DNA from: Aquanectria penicillioides | Lineage: Eukaryota; Ascomycota; Sordariomycetes; Hypocreales; Nectriaceae | Length of the DNA stretch: 64,000 bases | Assembly: GCA_003415625.1 (NCBI GenBank) | Contig: PYIU01000001.1 | Span: forward strand, 2,418,001-2,482,000 | Direction: 5' to 3' | In this document: positions 31,217 through 46,200 of the stretch, piece by piece | How positions within the stretch are numbered: position 1 is the stretch's first letter | How the letters are laid out: every line of letters begins with the position of its first letter | Translations under genes and position numbers: made by a program | Notes under the pieces: model-generated | The model's input: only the letters and a program-made list of their open reading frames with translations | Told to the model about the DNA's origin: nothing | Database searches by the model: none

Positions 31217-34200
31217 TTTCTCCTTAATGCCTTAATATTTATCTTTAAGTAAACTAAAGGTATAATATAAAAGAAAAACTTTAAGTTTAATCTATTTAAA
31301 TATAAAGAAAATCTTAAAGGAAGTATTTAATTAAATGCTTTATATTTATAATCTATTATTTAATTTATTATTATTTCCCTTTATAATTTATTTTACTTTT
31401 AATATTTAATCTTTTTATTTTAACTTTACTATTACCTTTCTTTATAATATAATTTTTAATTATAATATTAATTAATATAAAATTAATAAATAAAAATTAA
31501 AGATTTAAATGGCTTATAAGCAATAATTATAATTTTATTTTATTAGTTTATTAAAATTAACCTTTTTAGTATATAAAAGATTTAGCTCTTTATTAAAAGG
31601 AATTTAAAAATAATCTATTAATTAATTTAAGGTAAATTTATTTATTTAATCCTAATAGTTATCTTTCTTTTAGTAAGGGCAATATAGTTTAAATTATAAT
31701 TATTTTATTAAATTTAAATAGTAATATTAATAATATTTTTAATTATAGTATTAATAATTATAGTATAACTTTTTTTTTTTATTATATATTTAGCTAATTA
31801 AAAAACTAATAAAAATAATATAAAGTGCTTATAAAAACTTTATTTATTACTTTTAGTAATAAATAAATTTAAGTTTATTTAATTAAATTACTATAAAATA
31901 GCTAATTTAAATAAAAGTATTTATTAAATTAATTAAATTAATTTAATTATTTGCCTTTTGCTTAAAGAGTTAATAAATATTTAATTAAATACATTAAAAT
32001 AAATAAATATATTTTAATTAATTTAGATTTCTTTTTTAAATACACTTAATTAAATAATACTTATATAAATTAATAAGCTAATAGGCAATTTATATAAAGG
32101 CTAAATAGATTTAATTATTAGTTTAGGCTTAATAGTAGATTTAAAGATAGAAGTTTTAAACTTAAGGTATAAACTATAAAGGTAAATTGCTTTAATGCTT
32201 TAACTTTAGTAATTTAAGGCTTATTTAAAACCTTTTTCTTTATTATTACTTAAAGTAATAATAACTTTAATAGATTTATTAATTTTAATAGGAAATCTAT
32301 TTATTATTTAATACTTATAAGTTTAATAGCATTTAATTAAATTATTAGCTAAAGGATAGTAAGGCAATTAAAGGCCTAATAGTAAAGGTAGATTTATTTA
32401 ATAGCTATTGCTTTAAGGATTAAATAGCTTTAGAATAATTTAATATTTATTTTTAAAAGTTTAATAATTAACTCCTTTTTAGCTTATTATATAATAATCT
32501 TTTAGATTAATATAAAGCTATTAAATATTAAAAGAACTATTTTAAAATTTTAAGATATAAATAGATTTTTAAGTCTTAATAAATTCTATAAGCTTATATT
32601 AATTAAAGAACTTTCTATTAATAATATTAAGTTTATTAAAAATAATAATATTAATAAAGTCTTACATTTAATTAATATTTAAAGCAATTAATTAAGTACT
32701 TTTCCTTTATTTATATTTAATAAAAACCTAATTGCAATATATTAATGCTAAAAGGGGATTATTAATAGTATTATATCTATTATTAAAGATTAAGGGCTAA
32801 ATTATAAAGCATTTAATAATTAAAGTTTTAATAAATTTAATTATTTCTTAAATATTAAAAAAAAGAAAAAAAGCATTTAAAAAGCTATATTTTTAATTTC
32901 TAGCTTATTTAATAATAGGCATAATAAAAATAAAGAAATTATAAAGTAACTCTATTTTAATTATAATCTCTCTTTATACTATAGTAAGTGCAATAGCTTA
33001 CTTATTCTAAAGGATATTAGTAGTATTATAAATAATTAAATGCTTTAGCTATTTATTTTAAATAAAGAAGCTTTAATAAATAGTATTAATAAAGTAAGTA
33101 AAGTTAATTAATAGCTTTTTATTATATATTGCTTATTAAAACTCTATAGATATAAAACTAATTAAATATTTAGTCTTTTTAATATTTATTTCTTTTAGTA
33201 AAAGCTTATAAAAGAAGCTTTTTTATTTCTATTTATTCTTTTTAATTTTAATGCTTATAATTAAAAGATTAATTTAGTAAATTATAAGGATATTAATAAA
33301 TCTATAGGTAAGGGTAATAAAAAGAGCTTAAATACTAAAGTTTAAGGCTATTTCTTTCTTCTATAGGTTTTTAAATAAATTCTATAGATCTTAATAATAG
33401 AATATTTAAGCTTAATAAAAGTTAAAAGGAAAGTCTTTAAAGCAATTAATATTAATAAGCTAAAAATTTAAATTGCTTTTATTACCTAAAATAGATTAAG
33501 TTTTTAATTTATTAAACTAATAATTTTAATTTATTTAAAAATAAAATAATATAAATTAACTATTAAGCAATTAATTAAATATTTTAATAGTATTTTCTTT
33601 AAAAAAAAAAGAAATCTTTAATTCTATCTTTATTTTAAATAATTTCTTTAGCTATATAAAGGTCTTTACTTAATATTAAAAATTATACCTTTAAAGTAAT
33701 TACACTTAAGGTTGCTTTTTTTAGCCCTATTATAAAATAGAGTAAAGATTAATAAAGGGTTTAAAAGCTTATAATTAAATGCTTATAATTTAAAAGATAA
33801 AGATTATTAGTATTTTATAGGTATTATAAATAAAGTTAAAGTAATATAACTTACTATAAAATTATTAAAAGAAGGGAAAGAGTTATAAGCATAAAGTAAA
33901 TTAATATAATTTAAGTGCCTTTATTTTTAATTTAATATTATTTAAGTAAATTACTATTTTAATATTTATATATATATAAATACTAATAAATTTCTTAAAA
34001 TAGTATACTTTTTAATATTTAATAAGAATTTTATTAATATTTAATAAGAATTTTATTAATATTTAGTTTTTACTTTAAATCTTAAGGGTTAATTTTCTAT
34101 TTATTATAAAAGCATTATATTAGCCCTTTTTTTTATTTCTTTCTTTTTAGCTTATTATTTTTTACCTTTTTAATTTTTTTATACCTTTAATTATTATTAT

Positions 34201-36050
34201 AATTTTTATTTTTTTTTATAATAGCTTTATATTATAATAAGCTTAAGTCTTTTGCCTTTATACCTTATAATTATCTCCTTAATATATACAATCTTACTAT
34301 TAGCTATATTTAGGCTTTTAAATTCTTTTATTAATGCTCTATTTATTAGTATATCTATAATAGTTTTTTCTATAAGGCTTTAATTAATACTATTAATATT
34401 ACTATTAAATAATTAATAAGTATCCTTTTTTATATTACTTTTTAATTATTATTTTTATTTAATAATTAATTAAATACTTTTAAATTTAATAATACTTTAA
34501 TATTTAGATTTATAGCTTTTAAGCTCTTAATTAACTTAATTAGCTCTTATATATTAAAATTGCCTTTAAGGAAGATAGTAAATAAATTAATTGCAAACTT
34601 ATTTAATAGTTTATTTTATAATTGCTATTTTACAATTTAATACTTTATTCTAAAGTAGATTTTCTTCTTTAGTGCTAACTTTAGTCTATATATATCCCTA
34701 TAAAATAGGCTTATTTAATAGAGTACTTTTTAATTTAGCTATTAATTTACCTTAAGTATATTAAAGTATTTATTATTGCTTTTATTAAATATATTAACCC
34801 CTTTATATATTATAAATGCATTTAATTATATACTTTTATAGTTTTTATCTATAATAAATATATTTTTACTCTCTTTTATATATATATTTTAGCATTAAAT
34901 TATATAAATAGCTACTATATTAATTATATTTAAAATAATTAATTTAAATATAAATAGAGCTTCTTTTATAAATATTAATTAAAGGGTTTTTATAAAGGCC
35001 TTTATAACTTTCCTTTAGGTAATATAAATACTATTAATAAGTTTATTTAGCTATTAACTTTTATAATAGATTTTTTTAGGCTAATTACTTATTTATAAAT
35101 TATATATAATTTTCCTATTAGTAATATAGCTAATAATTATTAGTTAATTAAATAGATATAAAAAGTATTTAATTAAAAGCATAAAGTAGGTTTTAATTAA
35201 TAAAAATAATAGTTTTTAGCTTATCTTTTAATATAAATTAGCTAAATATAGTTTTTAATTTATTAATAATAGTTTAATAAATAGAAAATAGTACTATAAA
35301 GCAATTAATTAAATATTTTTATACCCTTTAAGGCTATTGCTATTATTATATTATTTTAATAACCTTAAAACTTAATTTCTATTAAATATATTTAGATTTT
35401 TAAATTTTTTATAAATATTAATACTTTATTTTTTACTATTTTTTATATATTTTTATTTATTTTTAAATAATTTTAACCCTTTTACTATAGTTTTTAAGTA
35501 TTTTTATTTTATTTTTATTAATTTTTAATATAATTTTTAAAGTTTTTAAATAGATTTTAAAGGATTTTTAGGGATTTTTAATATTTTTTTAAGGTTTTTA
35601 GTTAATTTTTAGTTATTTTTATTTAATTTTATTTAATTTTATTATTTTTTTATTTATTTTTAATTGCTCTTTATTTTACTTTTTTACTTTATTTTAAGTA
35701 GTTTATCTTTTTTTAATATAGTATTAATTTTAATATTTTTACTTTTCTTTTTTTAACTTTTAGTATCTTTTCTTTAATAGCAATTTAGCTATTTTTAGCT
35801 TAATGCTATTATTAATTATTTAATTAATTGCTTATTATATTTTAGTATTATATTTATTAATTACTATTTATTTTTAAAATTTAAACTTTAATAATCTCTT
35901 TAGGCCTAATATAAATATATATTATAATATTATTATTTAAGCTTTTTATAGCATTTAAATTAAATTTATTTTATTTCTATTATTCTATAGATTTAGTTTA
36001 CATTTAATTAAATATTTCCCCTTTTTTTTTACTTTTAGTAATACTTTTTA
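31217..36050 (-). other. Gypsy-1 post-pol region of unknown content (about 4.8 kb)
   Basis: Lies between the apparent end of pol and the 3' LTR. It is present in both copies of the element (compare 49424-54240), so it belongs to the family and is not a separate later insertion. The minus strand keeps long stretches that read through when TAA/TAG are taken as mutated CAA/CAG or TGG, for example around 34250-34700, which suggests former coding sequence; I recognise no domain. Boundaries are approximate. Confidence 0.5.
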
Positions 36051-39000
36051 ACTTATATTAAGAGTCTCTTTATTATTTTTATTTATTTATTATTTATTTT
36101 TATTTTTTATAAACTTTCTTAATTAATTACTATAAATTATATTAAAAAGCTTAACTTTATTTATAGTATTAAGGATATAACTTTTTATTTTATTAAATAT
36201 ATTAGCAATTTTATAAAGGCTTAATTAATATAGCTTTATCTTTATAATATAAAATATATTCTTTTAATTTTATATATTATACTAAAGAACTAAATCTTTA
36301 ATAGCAAAAGGCTCTTTATATAGCTTATATTAATTCTTTTTAGTCTCTTTATTAGCAATTAACCTTTAGAATGTAGTTATTTATTGTTTAGCTTTTTCTA
36401 TATCTTTTTGCTTTTACTTTAGGATTTTAATCCTTTATTTAAGTAAGTTCTTAATAAAGATTATATTATTCTATTTAATTAAATACTATATAGGCACTTT
36501 TACTTCTAAAGAAAGGACTAGCTTCTATCTATAGAGTAAATAAAAAGGTAATCTTCTATATAAAGTATAAATAGCTACTCTTTTAGCTAATAAAGCTATT
36601 AGTAAAATATTTATTTATTTTCCTTTTTCTTTACCCTTTTTCTTTAGGAAATTTATTATAGTAGTATAATTACTTTTAATAAATCTATTTGCTTTAAGGT
36701 TATAAGTAAAAATATTAATAACTTTTATACTAAAGCTATTAAAATCTTTAGGAATCTTTTTTATAATCTCTTTTTTATTATTAATAATTACTTTTTTTAG
36801 CATTTTATATTAATAATGCAGTTTTTTAAGGAATTTTATAATATAATAATTATTTAATTTTAGGATTGATTTAGTCTCTATTTATTTATAAAGATTGCAT
36901 TTAGCTTTTAGTATAAATTTAAATCCTTTATTAAAAGATATATACTATCTATTAAAATAAATCTTTATTATTAAATAGATAGGCTTAATAGATATAAAGG
37001 CTTCTATTAGTTTTTAAAGAATATATATTTAATATATTAAGTATTATTTAATAGCTTTTATAATGCTTTTTTTTATATTTTATTAATAGTACCTTTTAAA
37101 GAAAAGTATATAAATAGCATTATAATTATAATGCCCTTTATTAATATAGTATAATTTAATTAAATTCTTTTAAATATCTTCCTTTTTTATAATTAACTTT
37201 AAGTTGCCTTTTTATTCTTTAGCTTTAATCTATAAGTAGCTACCTTTTATAAAGTATTTTTTAGCCTTTAGCTATAAGCATTAGTAATTCTATAGAGTAA
37301 TATCTATTAGCCTTTTTAATAAAAGTAAGTATTTCTTTAATTATAATAAAGGTTTACTATAATTCTTTTTTAATTCTATTAATTTATCCTTAATCTTAAT
37401 AATATTAAGATAAGCATTAATAAACTCTTTAATATTACCTTTAGCCTTTTAATCTATTTAATTAAATGCTTTTAAATCTTTTTTAAATAGCCTATTAACT
37501 ATATTATTTTTATTTTTAGGAATATATTAAATAGTAAAGTTAAATAATAAAATATAATTAATCTATTAAATAACTATTACATTAAGGATATTACTAGCCT
37601 TATTATTAAGCTAATAGACTAAAACTTAAGAATCTATTTTTAAAATAAAGGGCAATCTATATATATAGCTATAAAGGCATTTAATTTTATATAATATACC
37701 CTTATATTTAAATTTAATAGTATTATACCTTTATTTTATAGAAGTCTAAAAACTAAATTTATACTTTATTAAATGCCTCTTTTTCTCTATTATTTATATT
37801 AATACTATACTTTAGCCTTTTTTACTAGCATTAATTATAAGAATAATCTCTTTAAATCCTTTAGAAAGGTTTAATATTACTAAAATAAAAGTAAAAGTTA
37901 TTTTTTTTTTAAGAATTGCTATAGTATTAGCTTATTCCTTACTTTATATCTATATAGTATTCTTTTTTAATAATTAAGTAAAAGGTTTAATAATTTAGGT
38001 ATATTTTTTAACTTAAATTTAATAATAACCTATAATTTTTAAAAATGCTTTAATTTACTTTAGGTTATAGTATCTTTTTTATTTATTAATTTTAATTACT
38101 TTTTTTTTTACTAACTGCTTTTTAGCTATATTATATAAGTATTTAATAATAATTGCAATATACTAATAGAATTTTAACTTTTTTATAGAAATTATATATT
38201 TAAATAGCTTAATATTTAAAAGAGTTTTATTTAAATTAATTAAATGCTTTAGGATAAACCTTTATATATTAAAGAGTATTTTCTTTTTATTATATTTAGT
38301 CTTTAGTCCTTTAATAGTAATATTATTTAAGAAGGCTTAATAGACTTTTAGTAATAAATTAAAAAGAATTTTAATTATAATCCTTAAGAACTATACTATT
38401 AAATTAATTCCTTTTTATAGTAAGGTATATATTTTAAGAAGCTTTAATAGTATATTAAAAGTTATTAAATTTTAACTTTTCTCTATTAAGGAAATTTAAT
38501 TATATCCTAAAAAGAAGTCTAAAAGAGTTAGAATTTTATATATTTTAAATTTAGCTAAAAATTTATTAGCTCTTAAAGGAATTAATCTATTTTATATTAT
38601 ATATATATTATATCTTTTTAATTAAATTAATTAAGTAAATTCTATTATTTTTTTTGCTATTAATATATATAGATTTTAATAAATAGTATAAAACTCTTAA
38701 AGGATTTCTCTCTTTATTTAAGTTTTTAGTAATTTAATAATCTTTTTTTTAATCCTTTAAGGATTAAAATGTTTTCTATTTACTAAACTTTATATTTAGT
38801 TATTTTAATAATCTATAGAGAGGCTACTTTAGGGTTTAGTCTTCTATACTTCTTAAAATCTTAAGTAAGTACTACTTCTTTATTATAGAGAATTTTTAAA
38901 AGAATATTTCTTTCTTTATTAATAAAGATCCTTTCTATTTAATTAATTACTTTCTAAAGTCTTTCTTTATATAGCTTTAATCCTTTAGTTATTTTAAAGA

Positions 39001-42000
39001 ATTTAAGTATTAAAAGCTTTAAGTATTTAAACTTCTCTTTAAGGTCTTTTTTTACTTTTTTTTATCTTTTCTCTTTTTAATATAAATCCCTTTTAAGGAT
39101 AGATCTATTTAATAAAATATTATTTTTAAAATATATTTTATTAGCTTTTTATTTATATATTATATTAATAAATATTACTTTCTCTCTTTAATATATAGCT
39201 AACTATAGCTTTTTCTTTATCTTTATTACTTTTATATAATTAATCTTTAATTAATTCTTAATTATTAATTAAATTATTGCTTTTATTAATGCTTTATTTA
39301 ATTATTTAATTAATTATTTATTATTATTTTCTTTTAGACTTTATAATTCTATTAATTTAAAAGAACTTTAGGAATTTATCTTTAGTTGCCTTAAGTAATC
39401 TTTATATTTCTTAAGGCATTCTATTTAATATTTTTAGTAATAGGTATAATAATTTTAATTAAATTAAATTAATATTATAAAAGCATTTCTTTTTTTAAAG
39501 ATATATAATTAAATATAACTTTAGTAGCCTTAATAAAAGGCATTTTTAAAATAAAAGAAATAGAAATATATTTTCTTAAAGCAATATAGAATCTTTATAT
39601 TATTTAAATATTTTTAAGAAATAGCTTAATATTCACTTTTTTATATATTTAAATTTAATTATTAAAGTAAGATATAGTAAAAGCTTTTATAGGCTTTACT
39701 TTTAGCTTATATTTTTATACTATTTTATTAAAGATAATATTTCCTTTTAATTTAAAATCTACTAAAGCTTTTTAAGTTATTTTATTAGGGTTACTTAACT
39801 TTATTTAGATTTTTAGCAATTCTTAGCATTAAGCTAAAGTTCTTTAATGCTATTAATTTAGAATATTTATATAGACTATTAAATGCATTTAATTAAATAT
39901 AACTTTTCTTTTTTTAATTATTATATAGCTAATATTAACTTTATTAATACTTCCTTAATCCTTAATAAAGTATTTTTTAGGCAATAGTATATAATAAGGT
40001 TTAAATTCCTTTTTAATTAATATACTATTAATACTATATTGCTTAGCAATATAGTTAAAGTACTTCTTTAAGAATATTGCTTTTAAATTATTAATTATAA
40101 TTAAATTAATAGCTTATTAAATTTATTTCTTTTTTAGTAAAGGTTTAGATTTTATTTATTTAATTTCTTTTATTCTTTTTATATAATTAAAAACTATTTT
40201 TAAAATATTATTACTTAAGGGAGAGTTAAGGGTAATTAAGTCCTTAATAGTTATTTAGACTTTTAATTTTACTACCTTTTTATAAACTTATTTTTTTATT
40301 TAAATAACTTTAAGCATTTAATTAAAAGCATTTTAATCCTTTTCTTTAAGGATAATATTAATAATCTCTTTATTTTTAATAAGTTCTTTATTTATAATTT
40401 AAATAGAAGATTAAATTCCCTTTTTTTCTTTTTAATTAGCTAATTTCTCTTTTAATTTTACTTTTATATATTTTATAGTATTAATTTCTAATATAATATT
40501 AATAATAAAAGGGTTATTAATTAATTCTATAGCTTAATTATTAATAAAAATGCAATTAACTTTAGGTTTTTAGGTCTCCTTAAGGGAATTTCTATTAAGC
40601 ATTAAAGAGCTATACTTTAGTTAATTAATATACTTAAGGAAGTCTTTAATTAAATGCTTCTTTTTTTTAGTAATCTACTATTTTTATGTATTTAGCTTAT
40701 TTACTATTATAACTTTAGCTTAACTATAAATTTTAAAGGTAAGAAATTTTAGGATCTATAAAATAATTATTTTTCTTATTCTTTCTTTAATAGTAAGCTT
40801 ATATATTAGTTTTAAGGGTAATAAGAGTTTCTATTGCCCTATTTAAATAAAGTTAGTATTGCTATTATAGTCTATAAATCCCCTTCTTCTATCTTTTATA
40901 AAAAGTAGGCAATAGTTTAGAAAATGCCTTACTTTTATATAATAGAAGCACTTTAAATCCCTATTATAACTTATATTAATATAAAAGTTATAATAAAGAT
41001 ATATATAATTAAATTCTTTTATTTAATTAAAATTATTTTTAATTAATAATAATAATTTTATTTTTAGTTAATTAATCTCTTAATATATAATTCTTTTTAA
41101 TTTTTATAATTTATTTATAATATTTTAAGCTATATTAATTTATAGCTTTTCTATTTCTTTAATAAAAAGACTTAACTTCTCTTTTAAGCTTTAAATAGAA
41201 TTAAGGAACTTAAGCTTTTAATACTAAAGCTAATTTTAATAAATAAAAGGTTTTTTAGTTTTTCTAAAATATCTAAAGTTATTATCTTTCCCTTCTATTT
41301 AAAAGATTTAAATTCTTTTCTTAGCATTAAGGAAGTTTTTAATTAACTTAATTATCTCTTTATATCTTATTATTCTTAAAGTATTTAAGTATTTCTCTTT
41401 CTATTAATAAATATTAATAATAATATTTTTAATATAATATTATAAATAGCTTAAGCCTATATTATAGAAGCCTTTTAGCTAATAGAATTTACTTTTCTAT
41501 TAAATTAAGTATACTTTATAAATTACTAAAGGATAACTCTATACTCTATAGACTAAATTAAAGTTATATTTATTTATTAAAGCTTATTTTTAGGTAGATT
41601 TAATTAATTTAAATTTTAGTACTTAAAGGTTTTTAAAAGGTTTTGCTTTATAGCTGCCTAATTATTGCCTTTTAGTAAGTTTATAATATTTTAAAATACT
41701 TTAAAGGTTATATAGTATATAAGAGCTTTACCCTTTATACTATTTATAACTTTTTAATTAATTATAAATCTATTATATAATTTAAGGAAATATATAATAT
41801 TTCTTTTATTAAAAATTATATTAAGCAATTAAATAAAGGTAATAGTTATTTTTATTATTTTAGCTAATATATTTAATTTATTCTCTTTAAAAATATTAAT
41901 ATTAATAGTATTAATTAATTTAAAAAGAATAGTTAAAGATTATTAATTATATTAATCCTTTTAACTTTTAATAGGGCTTAAGGGGTTTAATTGCATTTAA

Positions 42001-42876
42001 TTAAATATTCCTTTTGTTTTTTTATTTAAGGGTATTAGTAAATTATAGTTATTAGGATTCCTATAATAAATATTTTAATATATATATATAGAGGAGTATA
42101 GGCTAGCTGCTTAACTTTTAGGGTTATAAGTTATAATAAAATAATATATATATATAATAAAAGAATAAAATAATAAAATAAATTAAAATATATATTAAAA
42201 TAATTAAAAAAAGTAAAAAAAAGAAATAGTAGTATTATATTTAATAAGGCTTTATTTTAATAAATTTAAATTAGCTTTTTAAAGTTAATAATAATAGGTA
42301 AAGTAGCTAATTAAAATAGTAATAAATATATATATACTCCTTTTAGCTAAAGTCTAAAGATTAATAAAAATAATAAAAATTTCCTATTCCCTATAATTAA
42401 TTAAAAGTTAAGTAATCTTTTTCTTTCTCTTCCTTTTTCTTTTTTAGTCTATAAATTAAGCTTTTAGCAGTCTTAAGTATACTCTAATATTTAAAAGTAT
42501 TTAATTAAATGCTTATATATTATTTGCACTATTATTTTGCCTTATATGCCTTTATGCTAATATATTAGTACTATATTAAATTGTTAAATTTTTCTATATA
42601 TTTGCCTTAATTATAATAGTAGGTTTTCTTTTTTTAGAATATAAACTTATATTAGTATCTTTACTTACCTTTAGTATTATTTTTAATTTTAGTGCTTTTT
42701 ATTTTTATAGAAGTAATAGATTTTTTAGTATTTAGGAATTCCTAAATCTTTATAATTAATTATCTACTATTTCTTTAGGTTTTTAATAATAGCTTAAAAG
42801 TATTATTAAAGAGTTTAATTAAATACTTTAGTATTTTTTTAAATAACTTAAAGGCTTTCTTACTATAACCTTTAAA

Positions 42877-43259
42877 TGTATTAATAGATAGAGATACTAG
42901 CTAAAATATATACCCTACCTAAAAGGGTATAAAGTAAGTAAGTTTAGTTAAAGATTAAATAGCCTTTTTAAATAGCTATAAATAACTTAAAAGAGTATTA
43001 AAGCATTTAATTAAATGCTTTAAAGTGTCCCTTAAAGAAAAGAAAGAAAGAAAATAAAGTAGAAAGTTATAAATAAAGTAATGTTATAAGGGGCTATATT
43101 AGGACTTTAATAGAGTCTAAATGCAAGAAATTTAAAATTTTAAAAATAAAAATTGATTAAAGAAAACTGCCTATTTATTTTCTATATCTTTAAGGTCCCT
43201 TTTATCTTTTTAATCAATCTAATAATAGATTGATTTATATTACTTTAGACTTTAACTTA
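42877..43259 (-). repeat. Gypsy-1 right LTR (5' LTR in element sense), 383 bp
   Basis: Begins TGTATTAATAG and ends CTTTAACTTA, immediately followed by the target duplication ctat. Same length as the other three copies. Confidence 0.93.
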
Positions 43260-46200
43260 CTATAAAAGCACTTTAACTAAAAGACTAAAAATAAGTTAAA
43301 GACTAAATATAAAATATAGCCTAAAGATAAATTAAAATCTAAAGTAAAAGATAATAAAAATAAAAGCTTTAAGTACTAAAGAAGCTAATTCTTTTATACC
43401 TTAAAGGAGCCCTTAAGAGCTTTAGATAAGATATTTAATTTCTTAAGGAATAGAAAGATATTAATAGAGCCTGCTTTAAGTAAAAAGAAGATTATAAACT
43501 TATAATTAATTAAAATTAAGGATTTTATTAATCTTAACTTTAAAATAAAGAGAGATAATATACTTAAGGGATTAAAGAATTAAGCTGCCTAAAAGAGATA
43601 TTTCTTTTATACTATAATTGCTATTAAATAGTATAAAGAGATTAAGATTTTATATCTAAAAGAAATGCACTTAATTATTGCTATAAAAATAGCAATTTTA
43701 TAAAAACTAAAGCTATTATTATTTTTAGTAAAAACTAATATAAAGGCCATTAAGCTATTAATAAAAAGGTATAATAATATAAAGTTTTAATAAAGCCTAA
43801 CTAACCTCTATTAAGAATTAAAGTCCTTAACTTTAAAGAAACTATAAAAGGTCTAAAGTTATATTAATAACTTCTACTATATTATAAATAGTATTATTAA
43901 AGCTAGCAATAAGCTCTTTAAATACTAAAAAAAGATAAGGTTTATAGATAGTATTAAAAAGGTCTTTTCTAAATAAAATGCACTTTAATATAACTATAAG
44001 TAAAAGGGGAAATACTAATCTATCTATAAAATGCAGGAAGACCTTATTGATAAAGCTAAAAGTCTATAGACTTCCTAAAAGAAGAGTAAAGATTCTAGCA
44101 GTAAGAAAGGCATATAGATAAATGCCTAATTAAATAAAAAGGATAACTATAAAAGAGATTCTAAAAGTAGTAAATGCTTTAACTATAATTAAAAAGGTTA
44201 TATTATAAAGAACTGCCTATCTTTATAAAAGAAAAGTAAAGGCAATAAGAATAAAAGATTAAAAAAGAAAGATAATAGTAATAAAACTGCTAAAAAGACT
44301 AAAAAGACCATTCTATATGCAAAATTAAGTAAATAAAGTGCTAAAAATGTAAAGAAAGCTAAAAATAACTTTAATAATAATAATAATGCTATTTTTATAT
44401 ACTATAGAGGCTTAAAGGCAAAAAAGTTCTTTAATAATGCTTTTATAAGGTTATTAGTAAAAAAGGTAGCTATAATAATAATTTTTAGCTTACTAAAATA
44501 GTAGTTATATAGTCCCCTTAATATTAATAATAATACTATACTAAAGGCTAAAGGAAATAGTAACTTTATTACTATTTTAATATCTATAGAATTAGGCCTT
44601 ATTAACTAAAAAGACTGCTAGCTTTAGAACTTAAGAGCTAATATATATACTATTAATAATTTTAAATAGTTTAAAAAAGATAAATAGTATAAACTTAATA
44701 AAATAATATTAATTCTTATAAATAAAGGCACTATATACCCTATAGCTATAGAAATAGCAATAGTTATATTATTTATAAAGGGAAAGAGAATAAAAACTAT
44801 AATACTTAAAGATATAGTCTTTATTAAAAATTTCCTATTAAATATAATCTTTAATAAAAAAGTCTATCTTTTTAGCAATTATATAATTAAAAATAAAATC
44901 TTTAATAGTAATAATAAAATCTTTATAACTCTTAATATCCCTAACTAAAGGTTTTTACTTAAAGTAATAAAAGGTATAATAAACTACTACTTTACTCTTA
45001 AGATAATACTAATATAAATAGAATAGTTTAAGGCAAGGATATAGCACTAAAGACTTATTTATATAGGTTAAAAAGCCCTTAACTATACCTTTAAGATTAT
45101 AAAAGGTAGGCTTAATAATTATAAGCCGCTTAATATATTCTATAAAAACTATAAGCTTACTAAAAGTATAAGGTTTTTGCTAAAAATACTATAAAAAAGA
45201 GCAGACTGTATGCTTAACCTTCTTTATATAGACCTTATAGAGTTAAGTCTATATATATAATAAAAAGAGGTATTTTAAGCTTATAATTAATAATAAAAGC
45301 TATTACTTTTATAGTAATTTACTTAAAAAGAAAAGTAATACTATTACCTTAATAAAAGAAGATCTTTTAGTGTTTAAAACTATTATAGCCTATAATCCAC
45401 CCTAAAAAATATAGTTTAATAGTAGCTATAAATTTATTAATAAAAAGGTTAATAAACTTCTCTTAAAGATAAAAATCTCTATAATTATTATACTATTATA
45501 TAGCTATAAATAAAATAGCTTTATTAAATAGGCAAATTATACAATCTAAAAGAAAGTAAAGAATATAATAATAGCAATAAACATCCCTTTTAAGCTATAA
45601 GAAGAGATTATCCTTATAGTTATATATATTGCTAATACTATAGCAATAAGATTACTAAACTAAAAGACCCTTTATAAGGTTTACTTTATAGATTTAATCC
45701 TAAAAAAGAAATATATATTAAGCATTAAGTATTTATAGATTTTAGGGTTAAAGGCATTTATTTATATTAAATAAAAAAAGCGCAATAAATCTAAAAAGAT
45801 ACTGCCTTATAGTTAGAAAGAAATCCTTATAGGATTTTAAGGAATTAAGGCATATAGGATTTAAAACCTTAAGATAAAGAAAGTTATTATAATAATATAT
45901 ATAGTATTCTATAAGCCTATTCTATTGCTTATAGTAAAAGATAAAGAGATTATTTAATTATAGCTAAAGGGAGTATTTAATAACTTTAAGAGATACCTTA
46001 TAATACTAATAATAGCTATAAAAAAGTAGATTTTAGCTGCCTGCATTAATGCCAATTTAGCTATAGTCTATAATGCCTTTAACTAGCTAAATGCCAACCT
46101 TTAGAGAAAGGCATTCTTTAAGGAGATTTATGCCTTTATTAATAAAGGCATACTTAAATTTATTCTAAAAAGAGAGTTATTAAAGGGCAAAAGACTACTT

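Larger units (their letters stand above)
30834..43259 (-). mobile_element. Gypsy-1: 12.4-kb Ty3/Gypsy LTR retrotransposon, RIP-mutated
   Basis: Length 12,426 bp, flanked by the 4-bp duplication ctat (30830-30833 and 43260-43263), with 383-bp LTRs. Coding sense is the minus strand: gag CCHC knuckle at 40909-40950; reverse transcriptase around 38300-38650 with the FLDDI box reading FLNNI (catalytic codons at 38322-38327); integrase C-terminal part at 36615-36803 (KVIIN..KANRFIKS, matching the KVIID..PANGxIERGH type) and a GPY/F-like end near 36100-36200. The purine-rich tract next to the left LTR agrees with minus orientation. About 4.8 kb follow pol before the 3' LTR. No frame is intact. It lies inside Copia-1. 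Confidence 0.88.

Noticed and set aside
36615..36803. Small open frame, repeated at 54802-54990, as an independent gene
   Set aside because: It is a surviving piece of the Gypsy integrase; the surrounding pol is full of stops.
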